Assembly: GCF_000566685.1 (NCBI RefSeq)
Contig: NZ_AZQN01000007.1
Location: 62,001 to 126,000, forward strand
Direction: 5' to 3'
DNA length: 64,000 nt
Source of the DNA: Dyadobacter tibetensis Y620-1
GTDB taxonomy: Bacteria; Bacteroidota; Bacteroidia; Cytophagales; Spirosomataceae
Positions 46,061 to 55,458 of this stretch are shown in pieces (position 1 is the stretch's first letter; every line of letters starts with the position of its first letter). A program made the translations under genes and the position numbers. The notes beneath the pieces were generated by a model. It saw only the letters and a program-made list of their open reading frames with translations, was not told the DNA's origin and ran no database searches.

Positions 46061-46921
46061 TCATTCTGCCAAGATATAAATTGCCATAATGGCCAGTATC
46101 ATTCCAATCAGAACCATATAATGTGGAAACACGGCATACAATACAAGAGAGATAATAATGGTCAATACGGGTGCCAGGGAAGTGATTGGCACCACCACAA
46201 TCGATTTTCCATATCGTAGGGCGTATACCAGGGAAAGTGCTCCTATGGCATTGAAAATTTGAATAATAGCTGCCAGATAAGGTCCTTTAAAACCCCAATG
46301 GATAACTTTGGTAGAATCGGTCATCCAGAAAGCGAGAGGCGTGAGAGTCAAAGCAGAAAGTGTCATATAAAGAAAAATACTTTCGGCGGACATAGACTCA
46401 TTACCAAATTTCATAGCGAAGGCCTGTATCCCCCACATCAGAAAAACGGCAATAGCCAAAAATAACCAATCATAACCCAGATGCATATTATGATTGGGCG
46501 ACTGATAAGAAAGGAAAGGTATGGCTATCAGGGCAACCCCTATTCCAACCCACTGTTTCCGACTGGTTTGCTCCCTTAATATGGTTGCAGAAAGCACTAT
46601 AGTAATTACCGGGAAAAGGGATACGATCGGGAAAACCAGATACGCCGGCCCACTTTCAAGCGCCTTGAATAAAATCAACTGACCCAAAGCGCCTAACAGC
46701 CCTACGGAACAACCGATTAAAATAGATTTCCGATCAAAATTCAGTTTCCATCCTACCATTTTTAATGCTACTGCTGCACAAGGAATCATCGTTAGTGCCC
46801 ATACACAATAGCCAAGAGTGGCCGGAAAACCTGCTTTTTCCGGAATTTCAATAAGGGCACCCCAAATACCCCAAAAGAATGTTGTAATAAATGTATAAAA
46901 AACCCAAGTTCTCTTTTTCAT
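46061..46921 (-). CDS. EamA/DMT family transporter
   Basis: 286 aa with about ten hydrophobic segments, in the two-repeat drug/metabolite transporter arrangement: YTFITTFFWGIWGALIEIPEKAG, LGALGQLILFKALESGPAYLVFPIVSLFPVITIVLSATILREQ (first repeat) and IGALSLVYALRYGKSIVVVPITSLAPVLTIIISLVLY (second). The ATG at 46921 is used instead of a TTG at 46930. Substrate unknown; it may move a metabolite or sugar for the neighbouring loci. Divergent from the GH20 gene. Confidence 0.88.
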   Translation of the reverse strand: MKKRTWVFYTFITTFFWGIWGALIEIPEKAGFPATLGYCVWALTMIPCAAVALKMVGWKLNFDRKSILIGCSVGLLGALGQLILFKALESGPAYLVFPIVSLFPVITIVLSATILREQTSRKQWVGIGVALIAIPFLSYQSPNHNMHLGYDWLFLAIAVFLMWGIQAFAMKFGNESMSAESIFLYMTLSALTLTPLAFWMTDSTKVIHWGFKGPYLAAIIQIFNAIGALSLVYALRYGKSIVVVPITSLAPVLTIIISLVLYAVFPHYMVLIGMILAIMAIYILAE

Positions 46922-47146
46922 CAATGACAAGCCATGATTTCATCAAACCTCTTTGTAGATAAATTTTACGGACTATTATTACTTATAAATCGTCTTTATC
47001 TTATAAGCAGTAATTATTTTTATGGGTATAAGGAAATTTTCATTTCGGTTTTAAGCACCAATCAATTATTTACATTTCCTTTTGTTTGCTAAACTACAGT
47101 ATTTTTTCGAAAGGATAAAACATATCATAACATTTTTATGAAATAT

Positions 47147-47176
47147 TTTGAAAGATACTATTTTACGTTACCTTTG
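47147..47176 (+). promoter_or_regulatory. Promoter of the GH20/GH109 genes
   Basis: TTTG (47147-47150) and TACCTTTG (47169-47176), 18 bp apart, match the Bacteroidota -33/-7 consensus. The GH20 start follows 29 nt later. Confidence 0.65.
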
Positions 47177-47205
47177 TTTTGCCAACCTAAACCATTTTTA
47201 CAAAA

Positions 47206-49419
47206 ATGAAATCAACCATTTTTAAATTTTTATTTATTCTATTTGCTGGCAATGGCGTACTTGGAGACTGGCTGGGGACTAGTATTGCATGGGCACAAAT
47301 CCCCAATAATGTAGCAAAAAATAATAGTTCCCTTCTTCCCTATCCCAAGCAAATCAATTCTGTCGGGCTTCCTTTCGAATTGAATCCTTCGGTAACGATT
47401 AGCTTAGACAAGAATGCTTCTGACCAGGACAAGTTCGCAGCCAGTGAACTTCAGTCCAGGATTAAAGCACTAACCGGTCTTCAACTGAGAATAACCAGCT
47501 CCAGGTCCAAAAGATCCATTTCTTTCCAAAGGCAAAAAGACATGATTACAAAGGGTAGTGAAAGTTACCAACTAGCATCGAACCAAAATCGAATTACCAT
47601 TAAGGCCTCAGAAGATGCCGGACTTTTTTATGGGACACAGACTCTGTTACAGTTAATACAAAAGGATGGACAACGGTATATCATCCCGGGTCTGGTGATT
47701 CATGACTGGCCCGACACGCCTGAAAGGGCAGTACATTATGACACCAAACACCATCAGGACAAACGCAGCTATGTTGAAAGCCTTATAAAAGAGCTAGCTT
47801 CCTATAAAATAAACATGCTGATATGGGAGTGGGAAGATAAATTTGAATACCCCAGTCATCCTGAAATTGGGGCGCCCGGGGCGTTCACTTTAAAGGAAAT
47901 GCAGGAAATAACGAGATATGCCAAAAAGTACCATATACAAATCGTACCGCTTGTACAAGGATTAGGCCACGTGAGTTTTATACTTAAATGGCCACAGTTT
48001 GCTCATTTAAGAGAAATACCTGCTTCGAACTTCGAATTCTGTCCTTTAAAAAATGGCACCTACGATTTACTGGAGGATCTATGGAAGGATGCAATGGAGG
48101 CGACTCCCGGATCCGAGTTTATCCATATTGGCTCTGACGAAACCTATGAATTGGGGGCCTGTGCAGCCTGCAAAAAAAAGGAGGCAGAAATAGGAAAAAG
48201 TGGTTTGTACCATTATTTTATCGATAAATCGGCCCAGCGTATAGAAGGTTCGGGCCGTTCAGTCATGACCTGGGAAGCACCCATGGGCTGGGATAAGGGT
48301 CGCCTGGAAGTGTACCACACAGGTATGAAACAGGACAAACCCGTAAAGCCTCGTAAAGGAATTTTACTTACAGAATCCTATGACTATGAAACTTCTGACT
48401 TGAAATATGCCAAACAAGCCAAGTCTATGGGACATCCTGTATATGCCTATGACCCTAATCCTGGTATAGAACAGCTATTCCTTCCCTATTTTTTTACAAA
48501 AAATGGCAAAGGTGTAAAGAGCCAGGGTAGTCTTGAAAATTCTTATAATTTTTTAAAGAAAACCATGGGAAAGGATGTATTCGACGGGGTAGTCAGAACT
48601 TCCTGGGATGACTCCGGACTACCCATGCAGGCGTGGATGTTGAGCTTCGCTACCACTGCCACCTTTTCCTGGAACGCCAACAGTTATTCTCTCCCCGAAT
48701 TTACGAATGCCTTTTTCAATAACCGTTACGGACAAGCCTCCCAGGAAATAGACTCGCTTTACTATTTATTAAATGAGGGGGCCTATTTCTATATGGAGAG
48801 TTTTGAAAGGAGAGTCTGGGCTTGGGGTGACATTGGGAAAACACATTTGCCCGACCTTCCTCGTGGTGACGCCATAGAGTACGATCCGTTTTGGAATAAA
48901 AGATACGCCGATCGGTTGGCCACAGCAGAAGAATTCGTAATAAAAATGAATAAAGCCATCCAAATAGGCACCAACAATTTAAAGAGGGATATTCAAAACA
49001 AACATGACATCGAGGTGTTTCTTACACTAGCTAAACTCATTCGGCATACTGCCTATACCTACCAAGACCTATCTAAGGTGGAGTTTGCGATAAAGGAGGC
49101 TCATCAAAATCGCTATTTGGATGTGAATGCCTCATTGGTCGCATTAAAAAAAGCAGAAACCATTATTGCCAATAGCCTTACCAGAAGAGAAACCGTCTAT
49201 ACTAACCTGCTGGATACATGGCAAACAACCATGTTACCTAAAGGTATGTCTACCCAGACCAAGCACTATTTCTTCGAACAGGACCGAACTCGGCATTTCG
49301 CCAACCGAACTTCCGATATGACCTATTTGATTTATGACGAACAGTTACTGAACATGGAAGGCTACCTAGAAGAATTGCGTGACTATATTCAATTTTTCCA
49401 GCAACGTTTTATAAAATAG
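47206..49419 (+). CDS. Secreted GH20 family beta-N-acetylhexosaminidase-like enzyme
   Basis: 737 aa with signal peptide (ending near IAWAQ). An N-terminal GH20b-like domain (LLPYPKQINSV, ASELQSRIKALTGLQL, SEDAGLFYGTQTLLQLI) precedes the TIM barrel starting at PGLVIHDWPDTPERAVHYDTKHHQ. The catalytic Asp-Glu pair is in FIHIGSDETYELG (about residues 305-317). A C-terminal helical extension of about 200 residues follows. It should release terminal HexNAc; the barrel start (HYDTKHHQDK) differs from classic chitobiases, so specificity is open. It precedes a GH109 gene by 37 nt. Confidence 0.85.
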   Translation: MKSTIFKFLFILFAGNGVLGDWLGTSIAWAQIPNNVAKNNSSLLPYPKQINSVGLPFELNPSVTISLDKNASDQDKFAASELQSRIKALTGLQLRITSSRSKRSISFQRQKDMITKGSESYQLASNQNRITIKASEDAGLFYGTQTLLQLIQKDGQRYIIPGLVIHDWPDTPERAVHYDTKHHQDKRSYVESLIKELASYKINMLIWEWEDKFEYPSHPEIGAPGAFTLKEMQEITRYAKKYHIQIVPLVQGLGHVSFILKWPQFAHLREIPASNFEFCPLKNGTYDLLEDLWKDAMEATPGSEFIHIGSDETYELGACAACKKKEAEIGKSGLYHYFIDKSAQRIEGSGRSVMTWEAPMGWDKGRLEVYHTGMKQDKPVKPRKGILLTESYDYETSDLKYAKQAKSMGHPVYAYDPNPGIEQLFLPYFFTKNGKGVKSQGSLENSYNFLKKTMGKDVFDGVVRTSWDDSGLPMQAWMLSFATTATFSWNANSYSLPEFTNAFFNNRYGQASQEIDSLYYLLNEGAYFYMESFERRVWAWGDIGKTHLPDLPRGDAIEYDPFWNKRYADRLATAEEFVIKMNKAIQIGTNNLKRDIQNKHDIEVFLTLAKLIRHTAYTYQDLSKVEFAIKEAHQNRYLDVNASLVALKKAETIIANSLTRRETVYTNLLDTWQTTMLPKGMSTQTKHYFFEQDRTRHFANRTSDMTYLIYDEQLLNMEGYLEELRDYIQFFQQRFIK

Positions 49420-49456
49420 TCGAAATAATACATCCAAAATCTTAGCCCTAAAAAAC

Positions 49457-50821
49457 ATGCCAATTACCCGGAGAAGATTCGTAAAAAGTATTTCCATAGG
49501 TGCAGCCAGTCTTAGTCTGGCCAAGCCCATACAACAATTTGCAGGCACAACTCAACCAAAAGTAAAAATCGCCGTTATAGGTACGGGACTAAGAGGACAA
49601 GCACATATAAGCACTTTACTCAAGAGAAATGACTGTGTCATCACTGCCATTTGTGACATTGATGAGGGCATGTTGCAATTGAGCAATAAACTATTTTCGG
49701 AAGCTGGAAAACCCCTGCCAAAAATATACAAAGGGAATCCTCATGCATATAAACGGTTAGTGGAATCAGAAAAATTAGATGGGATCATTATTGCTACACC
49801 TTGGGAATGGCATACTCCCATGATAATCGACTCGATAGGAGCAGGTGTCAAATACGTTGCAACGGAGGTAGTGCTTGGCATCACATTGGAAGACCATTGG
49901 CAAGTAGTACGATGCACCGAAAAACATAACGCACAGGTCATGATGCTAGAAAATGCCTGTTACAGAAGGGATACCTTAGCGGTCTTAAATATGGTTCGTA
50001 AGGGACTTTTTGGCGAAATGATTCATTTACAGGGGGGCTATCAACATGACTTAAGAGGTGTAAAATTCAATAATGGCATTACACCGTATAATAGTGGTGC
50101 TGAATTTGGAGAGAAAGGCTATTCTGAAGCAAAATGGCGAACCAGTCACTCTGTTAACCGTAACGGTGATCTGTATCCTACACATGGTGTAGGCCCACTC
50201 GCCGTTATTCTTGACATAAACAGAGGAAATCGATTTGAATCCCTTTGTTCCTTTTCATCCAAATCGAGGGGATTACAGGAGTACCTCGTCAAGAAAGGAG
50301 GGGAAAATCACCCCAATACCAAGGTTCGGTTCAAATTAGGTGATGTGGTTACTACCAATATAAAATGCAGCAATGGAGAAACCATTTTACTACAGCACGA
50401 CACTAACTTGCCTCGACCATACTCTTTGGGTTTTCGAGTACAGGGCACCAAGGGTATTTGGATGAACCTCAATAATGGCATGTATATCGAAGGGCAGTCA
50501 AAATACGATCATGAACGCTGGGATGATGCACAGCTGTGGTTTGAGAAATACGATCATCCTCTCTGGAAAAAATGGAATAAGCAGGCCTTAGAAACCGGCC
50601 ATGACGGCATTGACTTCTTTGTCATCCACGCATTTATTGAATCCATAAAAGGGAATGCCGAAACGCCCATGGATGTCTATGATGCAGCTTCCTGGAGTGC
50701 TATCACTCCATTGAGTGAAACATCCATTGAGTTGGGCAATGAAACCGTTCCCTTCCCAGACTTTACAGGTGGAAAATGGATGACTAGAAAAAACAATTTT
50801 GCAGTGAATGATGCCTATTAA
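49457..50821 (+). CDS. GH109-like NAD-dependent glycosidase (Gfo/Idh/MocA fold)
   Basis: 454 aa with Tat signal (TRRRFVKSISIGAASLSLA). Rossmann motif AVIGTGLRGQAH (about residues 39-50), then the conserved GH109 blocks LENACYRRDTLAVLNMVRKGLFGEMIHLQGGYQHDLRGV (about 162-200) and VYDAASWSAITPLSETSIELGNETVPFPDFTGGKW at the end. GH109 enzymes remove terminal alpha-N-acetylgalactosamine through an NAD+-dependent oxidation/elimination cycle. Pairing with GH20 in one operon suggests removal of both alpha- and beta-linked HexNAc from host or environmental glycans. Confidence 0.88.
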   Translation: MPITRRRFVKSISIGAASLSLAKPIQQFAGTTQPKVKIAVIGTGLRGQAHISTLLKRNDCVITAICDIDEGMLQLSNKLFSEAGKPLPKIYKGNPHAYKRLVESEKLDGIIIATPWEWHTPMIIDSIGAGVKYVATEVVLGITLEDHWQVVRCTEKHNAQVMMLENACYRRDTLAVLNMVRKGLFGEMIHLQGGYQHDLRGVKFNNGITPYNSGAEFGEKGYSEAKWRTSHSVNRNGDLYPTHGVGPLAVILDINRGNRFESLCSFSSKSRGLQEYLVKKGGENHPNTKVRFKLGDVVTTNIKCSNGETILLQHDTNLPRPYSLGFRVQGTKGIWMNLNNGMYIEGQSKYDHERWDDAQLWFEKYDHPLWKKWNKQALETGHDGIDFFVIHAFIESIKGNAETPMDVYDAASWSAITPLSETSIELGNETVPFPDFTGGKWMTRKNNFAVNDAY

Positions 50822-50850
50822 TTCGATTTAATGACGTTTCTTTAAGGACT

Positions 50851-50884
50851 AAAGAGGTGGGGAATTTAACTTCCCAACCTCTTT
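50851..50884. terminator. Terminator between convergent genes
   Basis: Arms 50851-50864 and 50871-50884 (AAAGAGGTGGGGAA / TTCCCAACCTCTTT) pair in 13 of 14 positions with a 6-nt loop, flanked by T/A-rich ends. Confidence 0.75.
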
Positions 50885-51958
50885 TCAATTCAGCAGTTCC
50901 TGATTTAGTTCCAAAAATCCTCGAACAAAATCATCGTCAATTAGGTCTGGATAAGTCCTTAAGACCCGATCTATTTCGGTCGACTGCCCTTCCGACAATT
51001 TTTCTTTCGGATTAAGACACCAGGTCCCTTTCATAATCCCCTGCCTCCTTAATACTTCATGGATACCGGCAATACAGCCAAGAAAGCCATTTTCAGCATC
51101 AAATAGCACGGCATTCATGTCCGTAATAGCAATGCCCTTCGCCAGTAAAGCACCAGCACCATCGTACTCTCTGGAAACGCATATTTTGGTCTCTTCCAAA
51201 AGCTTCACCGCCCGACCCGTCCATACCGCCCAATGTCCCAGTAAGCCACCAACAAATCGTTTTTCTATCATTTCACCGCCGACCATAAACCGGTAAGGTG
51301 TCAATAGATCGGCCACAATATTGTCATCATTACCGGTATATAAGGCAATATCATGACACCGATCCGACTCGCATAGACCACGTACAGCCTCTAAGGTCTG
51401 ATAGCGATTGAATGCAGCAATTTTTACGCCAACCACATTGGGAATTTCGGCCATCTTCCGCCAAAACTTATAACTCAATAGTCTACCGCCAACCGCCGGT
51501 TGCAGATAAAATCCAAAAACAGGGATCACCTCCGCGACGGCATGGATATGCTCTATCAACGCTTCGTCGGAGAAGGAGTTTAATCCTCCAAGACTTAGCA
51601 AACCTATGTGGTAACCGTGAGAAACAGCCAACTCTGCTTCCTTAATAGCTTGGGCAGTGGGTCCACAAACACCGGCAATCTTTAAAAATGGTCTTGCCAA
51701 CTTGGCAGCATCAATTTCTTCACCAGCAAGCTGCAATACCCTGTCAAGAAGATTTATTTCTGGTTTTCGGATCTCAAACTGAGTCGTATGCACTCCTACC
51801 GCCAAGCCACCTGCACCACTAGCCATATAATACCGCGTAAGTAGTCTTTGTCGCTTTTCATCTAAAATGAAATCTTCATTTAATGCCAAGGGGTGTGCCG
51901 GTATAACCGTCCCTTGGTGCAAGTGGGTCTTAAGTTCGGGTTTCAATATGTTTTCCAT
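50885..51958 (-). CDS. Dihydrodipicolinate synthase family protein
   Basis: 357 aa, longer than the 290-300 aa of DapA. TIM-barrel class I aldolase pattern: GTVIPAHPLALNEDF, YMASGAGGLAVGVHTTQFEI, AVSHGYHIGLLSL, and NVVGVKIAAFNRYQTLEAV (about 174-192), where the Lys of GVKIAAF is the expected Schiff-base residue. Lysine synthesis is unlikely in this context; an aldolase or dehydratase for a keto-deoxy sugar acid or amino-sugar derivative is more probable. It follows the epimerase gene by 6 nt in a three-gene operon with the Nramp-like transporter. Confidence 0.85.
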   Translation of the reverse strand: MENILKPELKTHLHQGTVIPAHPLALNEDFILDEKRQRLLTRYYMASGAGGLAVGVHTTQFEIRKPEINLLDRVLQLAGEEIDAAKLARPFLKIAGVCGPTAQAIKEAELAVSHGYHIGLLSLGGLNSFSDEALIEHIHAVAEVIPVFGFYLQPAVGGRLLSYKFWRKMAEIPNVVGVKIAAFNRYQTLEAVRGLCESDRCHDIALYTGNDDNIVADLLTPYRFMVGGEMIEKRFVGGLLGHWAVWTGRAVKLLEETKICVSREYDGAGALLAKGIAITDMNAVLFDAENGFLGCIAGIHEVLRRQGIMKGTWCLNPKEKLSEGQSTEIDRVLRTYPDLIDDDFVRGFLELNQELLN

Positions 51959-51964
51959 AACAAT

Positions 51965-52990
51965 TCAGTATTTTCCTTCTCTTTCCTGAAAATGAGTTTT
52001 TTTGTTTATAGTAGCCCCACCTTCCATCAGCCATTGATAGATCAATCGCATCATAAGTTTCGGCCCTGTTGCAGGATAGCCAAATAAATCCACACATTCA
52101 CTCGCATTACTCAGTAAGGCTGTGGGTTGTTCGTTATTGACAAATACCGGATCAATGCCCGACATCTTACCAAACTGTTCGGCTATCCATCGGACAGACA
52201 ACAATTCGGGCCCTGTCACATTGAGAATTTTAACTGGAGAAGAACAATGCAGGAGCGATCTGAGAGCGATTTCGTTGGCATCACCCTGCCAGATTACATT
52301 TACATTTCCCATGCTCAGATCTATTGGCTGCTCAGCTATTACCGATTTTGCCAATTCTAATAATACCCCATAAGAAACATCATTGGCATAATTCAGGCGA
52401 TAGATTAATGCAGGCGTCTTATAACGCTTACTGCTATATTCAAAGATGCGTTCCCTTCCTAAGCAAGACTGAGCATATTCTCCCAATGGTTGGGTCGGCG
52501 AATTTTCAGTGGCTCCTCCCTGAATAACCGGGGTGAGAGGGTAAACATTCCCTGTGGAAAAGACCACTATCCTGGAATTTCTGAATTTTTCGGCTACTCT
52601 ACCAGGCAAATAACTGTTCATAGCCCAGGTAAAAGACTCATTGCCCTGCGTGCCAAACTTGGTTCCGGCCAGATACAATACATTAGGCGCTTCGGGTAAC
52701 GCCTGTAAATCCGCTTCAACCAGAAGATCAGCACTTATAGTTTCAATACCTGCCCGTTGGAGATCTTGGATAACGTTGGCATCTGAGAAACGAGAAACAG
52801 CAATTATATTCTTACTTAATCCTGCCTCTTCAACGGCTGTTTTTGCCAACTTTGCCAATGAAGGTCCCATTTTACCCCCTGCTCCTAAAATGATAATATC
52901 CCCTTCGATTCTGGAAATATCGGCTATCAGTGCCCGGGAAGGTCGTAAGAGCAATTCGTATTGTTTCTGTAATGGATTCATCTTTAACAT
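51965..52990 (-). CDS. NAD-dependent epimerase/dehydratase family protein
   Basis: 341 aa extended-SDR-like protein. Rossmann region IIILGAGGKMGPSLAKLAKTAVEEAGL (about 31-57), then NVLYLAGTKFGTQGNESFTWAMNSYLP, IVVFSTGNVYPLTPV (Ser of the catalytic centre), GEYAQSCLGRERIFEY (Tyr-x3 position degenerate, with C instead of K at the usual lysine spot: YAQSC) and PALIYRLNYAND. The altered YxxxK motif makes classic epimerase chemistry doubtful. Co-transcribed with the DHDPS-family gene. Confidence 0.82.
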   Translation of the reverse strand: MLKMNPLQKQYELLLRPSRALIADISRIEGDIIILGAGGKMGPSLAKLAKTAVEEAGLSKNIIAVSRFSDANVIQDLQRAGIETISADLLVEADLQALPEAPNVLYLAGTKFGTQGNESFTWAMNSYLPGRVAEKFRNSRIVVFSTGNVYPLTPVIQGGATENSPTQPLGEYAQSCLGRERIFEYSSKRYKTPALIYRLNYANDVSYGVLLELAKSVIAEQPIDLSMGNVNVIWQGDANEIALRSLLHCSSPVKILNVTGPELLSVRWIAEQFGKMSGIDPVFVNNEQPTALLSNASECVDLFGYPATGPKLMMRLIYQWLMEGGATINKKTHFQEREGKY

Positions 52991-53049
52991 GGTGATTCGA
53001 TCTAGTCCCTAAATGGATTGATTTTTAGAAAAGCTTATTATTCGAATGG

Positions 53050-54255
53050 TTAGAAAAATAACGTTATAGCATTTACTAGGGCGAGACCAATTATCAAGGC
53101 CAGACCTAATCCGGCTAGGATTTTGGCTCTCGTGGTATTTTTCAAATGCCCCATAAGTTTTGCATCATTCGCTATTAAATACATGCTTATTCCAATAACA
53201 GGAACGATAAATATGGTTATGCTTTGAGCAAAGACGATGAGTTGCAAGGGGAGAGCACCAAATATAATGGCGATAATGGCACCAAATACCATCACGATAG
53301 CAATAAAAATCTTAGTCGGTATAGCACTCAACTGACTCCCATATCCCAGTGCATCACCCAATAAGGTTCCCCCTACGGTAGCATTGCCAATTATGGAAGA
53401 GAAAGCCGCCCCAAACAGTCCTGTCAAAAACAATAATGAAGCGTAAGGGTCAAAAATGGGTTCGAGCACCTTAGACATATCGGTCGCACTGGTGAGTGTC
53501 AAGCCCTGAGGATGTAATATAGTAGCAGCTGAAATCAATAATATGCCACTCATGACACCCAGCAACACAATACCGGTTATACTATCATTACCATTTTTAA
53601 AGACTACCTGAGATACTTTTTTTCGTTCCTGAACCAGGTAAGACTGGTAAAAGGCGCCGACTATGGAGACACAGGAGGCCATAAATGCAATTACTAATCC
53701 TGCTGAACCCTGTGGCAAGGCAGGTCTCAACCCCCGTACAATAGACCCCCATGGAGGCTGAACTGCTATGAGTGTGGTTATAAAGCAAATTAACATCAGA
53801 AGGATAAGAAGGATCATAGCCCTTTCCAACACCTTGTAAAAGCTTCTAAAAAATAACAAGCTAATCCCACAGGCCGAAAATAGTAGAACCCAGGGAGTCG
53901 AGGAGGTAGAGGTCATTTCACCTATGGCAATCCCAACTCCTATGGCATTGCCAGCCTGAAAGGAAATACAAACCAAAAAAATGCCCACTCCAACGGTTCT
54001 GGAAACGAACACCCCAAATTTTTTTCGAATTGAGGTTAATAAGGAAACATCTGTGGCCAGGCCGATTCGTGCCGACATGGTCGTAAATACCACCATAAAT
54101 AGGATAGCAACTGGGACTATCCATATTAATTCGAAACCATATTCCGCTCCAAGTTTTGAAGTAATAGTTAACTTGCTGGGGCCAAATACCAAGGCGGCGG
54201 TAATAAGTCCCGGCCCTATGGTTTGCATCCATTTGGTCAATGATCTTAAAATCAT
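53050..54255 (-). CDS. Nramp-like transporter with atypical metal site
   Basis: 401 aa membrane protein with about eleven spans, recognisable as Nramp superfamily from IGPGLITAALVFGPSKLTITSKLGAEYGFELIWIV and TMSARIGLATDVSLL. The helix-1 metal motif DPGN is replaced by GPSK (residues 25-28), and the helix-6 methionine-proline-histidine motif is missing, with FGAAFSSIIGNATVGG instead. It is therefore unlikely to be a Mn/Fe importer; a different cation or even an organic solute is possible. It is cotranscribed with epimerase and DHDPS-family genes and lies next to a DeoR regulator. Confidence 0.82.
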   Translation of the reverse strand: MILRSLTKWMQTIGPGLITAALVFGPSKLTITSKLGAEYGFELIWIVPVAILFMVVFTTMSARIGLATDVSLLTSIRKKFGVFVSRTVGVGIFLVCISFQAGNAIGVGIAIGEMTSTSSTPWVLLFSACGISLLFFRSFYKVLERAMILLILLMLICFITTLIAVQPPWGSIVRGLRPALPQGSAGLVIAFMASCVSIVGAFYQSYLVQERKKVSQVVFKNGNDSITGIVLLGVMSGILLISAATILHPQGLTLTSATDMSKVLEPIFDPYASLLFLTGLFGAAFSSIIGNATVGGTLLGDALGYGSQLSAIPTKIFIAIVMVFGAIIAIIFGALPLQLIVFAQSITIFIVPVIGISMYLIANDAKLMGHLKNTTRAKILAGLGLALIIGLALVNAITLFF

Positions 54256-54469
54256 AAGCCCTAAAAAAGTAAGATTTGCTGACAGATAACTATGCTATCC
54301 AGTATGGTGGAACTTTCGGCAAAATCATAATTTTATGATTTTGAAGCGGCACCTATTAGAATTGAAAACAAATTAACAAAAAATAATTCAAATAATAACG
54401 TTTCGAAAAAAATAATAGTAAAATTCCGAAGGAAATAGATATTAAAAATATATTGATATAAATAATTTT

Positions 54470-55249
54470 TTAAACGATCATCACTTTCACTCCAGCACTT
54501 TCTAATTTTCTTTGTTCTTCGATGGGAATACCGTCATCGGTGATAAGAATATCAATTTCAGAGATAGCTGCCATATAAGCGAAACTTCTTTTAAGAAACT
54601 TGCTCGAATCGGCAACGACAATAACCTGTTTTGAAATCGACATCATAACCCGGTTAAGGTGAGCTTCTTCTACATTAGGGGTTGACATTCCATAAATTAC
54701 ACTGAGACCATCAACGGCAAGAAACAGTTTGTCACAAAAGTAATTTTTAAAACTCTCCTCGGCAGTAGACCCAATCAGTGAGAGTGAGTTCTTTCGAAGA
54801 AAGCCCCCCGGAACTATCACATTCACCTTTGGATGCTGCGCGAGTTGATCCGCAATATTTAAGGCGTTAGTAATCACTGTCAGTTCAGCCAAATCATTTA
54901 AATTTTTGGAGATTTCAAGTGTTGTAGTACCCGAGTCCAAAATAATGGTATCGCCCTCTTCAATAAGCTCAGCAGCAGCTTTTCCAATTCGCTTTTTCTG
55001 ATCGTAGTTCTGTTTATGCTTATCGGAAATGGCAAAATCGGTACCCACCCGATCCACCTTCATGGCACCTCCTCTGGCACGTATTAGGGCATTCTTTTGT
55101 TCGAGCCTCTTCAGGTCATTTCTTACTGTAACTTCACTTACTCCCAAAACCTTACTCAGTGTAATAACATCAACCTGCCCCTTTTCTTCGAGCATTTCCA
55201 ATATGATTACACGTCTTTGTACGGTTGATTTTTCTCCTGCCTTACGCAT
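54470..55249 (-). CDS. DeoR/GlpR family transcriptional regulator of the amino-sugar locus
   Basis: 259 aa. Winged helix (RRVIILEMLEEKGQVDVITLSKVLGVSEVTVRNDLKRLEQKNALIRARGGAM) and a DeoRC sensing domain with DTIILDSGTTTLEISKNL, LTVITNALNIADQL, VPGGFLRKNSLSLIGSTAEE. It lies between the Nramp operon (same strand, 214 nt downstream) and the divergent AgaS operon. Paralogue of the regulator at 24623. A sugar-phosphate such as tagatose-6-phosphate could be its effector; inference. Confidence 0.93.
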   Translation of the reverse strand: MRKAGEKSTVQRRVIILEMLEEKGQVDVITLSKVLGVSEVTVRNDLKRLEQKNALIRARGGAMKVDRVGTDFAISDKHKQNYDQKKRIGKAAAELIEEGDTIILDSGTTTLEISKNLNDLAELTVITNALNIADQLAQHPKVNVIVPGGFLRKNSLSLIGSTAEESFKNYFCDKLFLAVDGLSVIYGMSTPNVEEAHLNRVMMSISKQVIVVADSSKFLKRSFAYMAAISEIDILITDDGIPIEEQRKLESAGVKVMIV

Positions 55250-55337
55250 ACTTTTTTTTCTATAAAGGTACCAAAATCTTTCAGCTCTACTTCAAAAGCT
55301 TAATCCTGCACAAAACTAAGCTTATTAACTATATTAT

Positions 55338-55452
55338 TTTCGTTTCCGCTCTAGAAATACAAAATTCAGATGATAAAATTTAATTATAAAAATTATTTGC
55401 TAGTTACGAAAGGAAATGATTAATTTTGCCATGAGCAGGAAATGAAACGAAA
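55338..55452. promoter_or_regulatory. Promoter of the AgaS operon flanked by inverted TTTCGTTTC copies
   Basis: TTTG at 55396-55399 and TAATTTTG at 55421-55428 form a -33/-7 pair (21-bp spacing) 30 nt before the start at 55459. TTTCGTTTC at 55338-55346 and its reverse complement GAAACGAAA at 55444-55452 flank it, a candidate operator pair for the DeoR regulator; the right copy lies just after the probable transcription start. Confidence 0.55.
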
Positions 55453-55458
55453 CATATT

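Noticed and set aside
50885..51958. Naming the DHDPS-family protein DapA
   Set aside because: It is about 60 residues longer than DapA and in a catabolic context.
53050..54255. Naming the transporter MntH
   Set aside because: The DPGN and MPH metal-binding motifs are absent.
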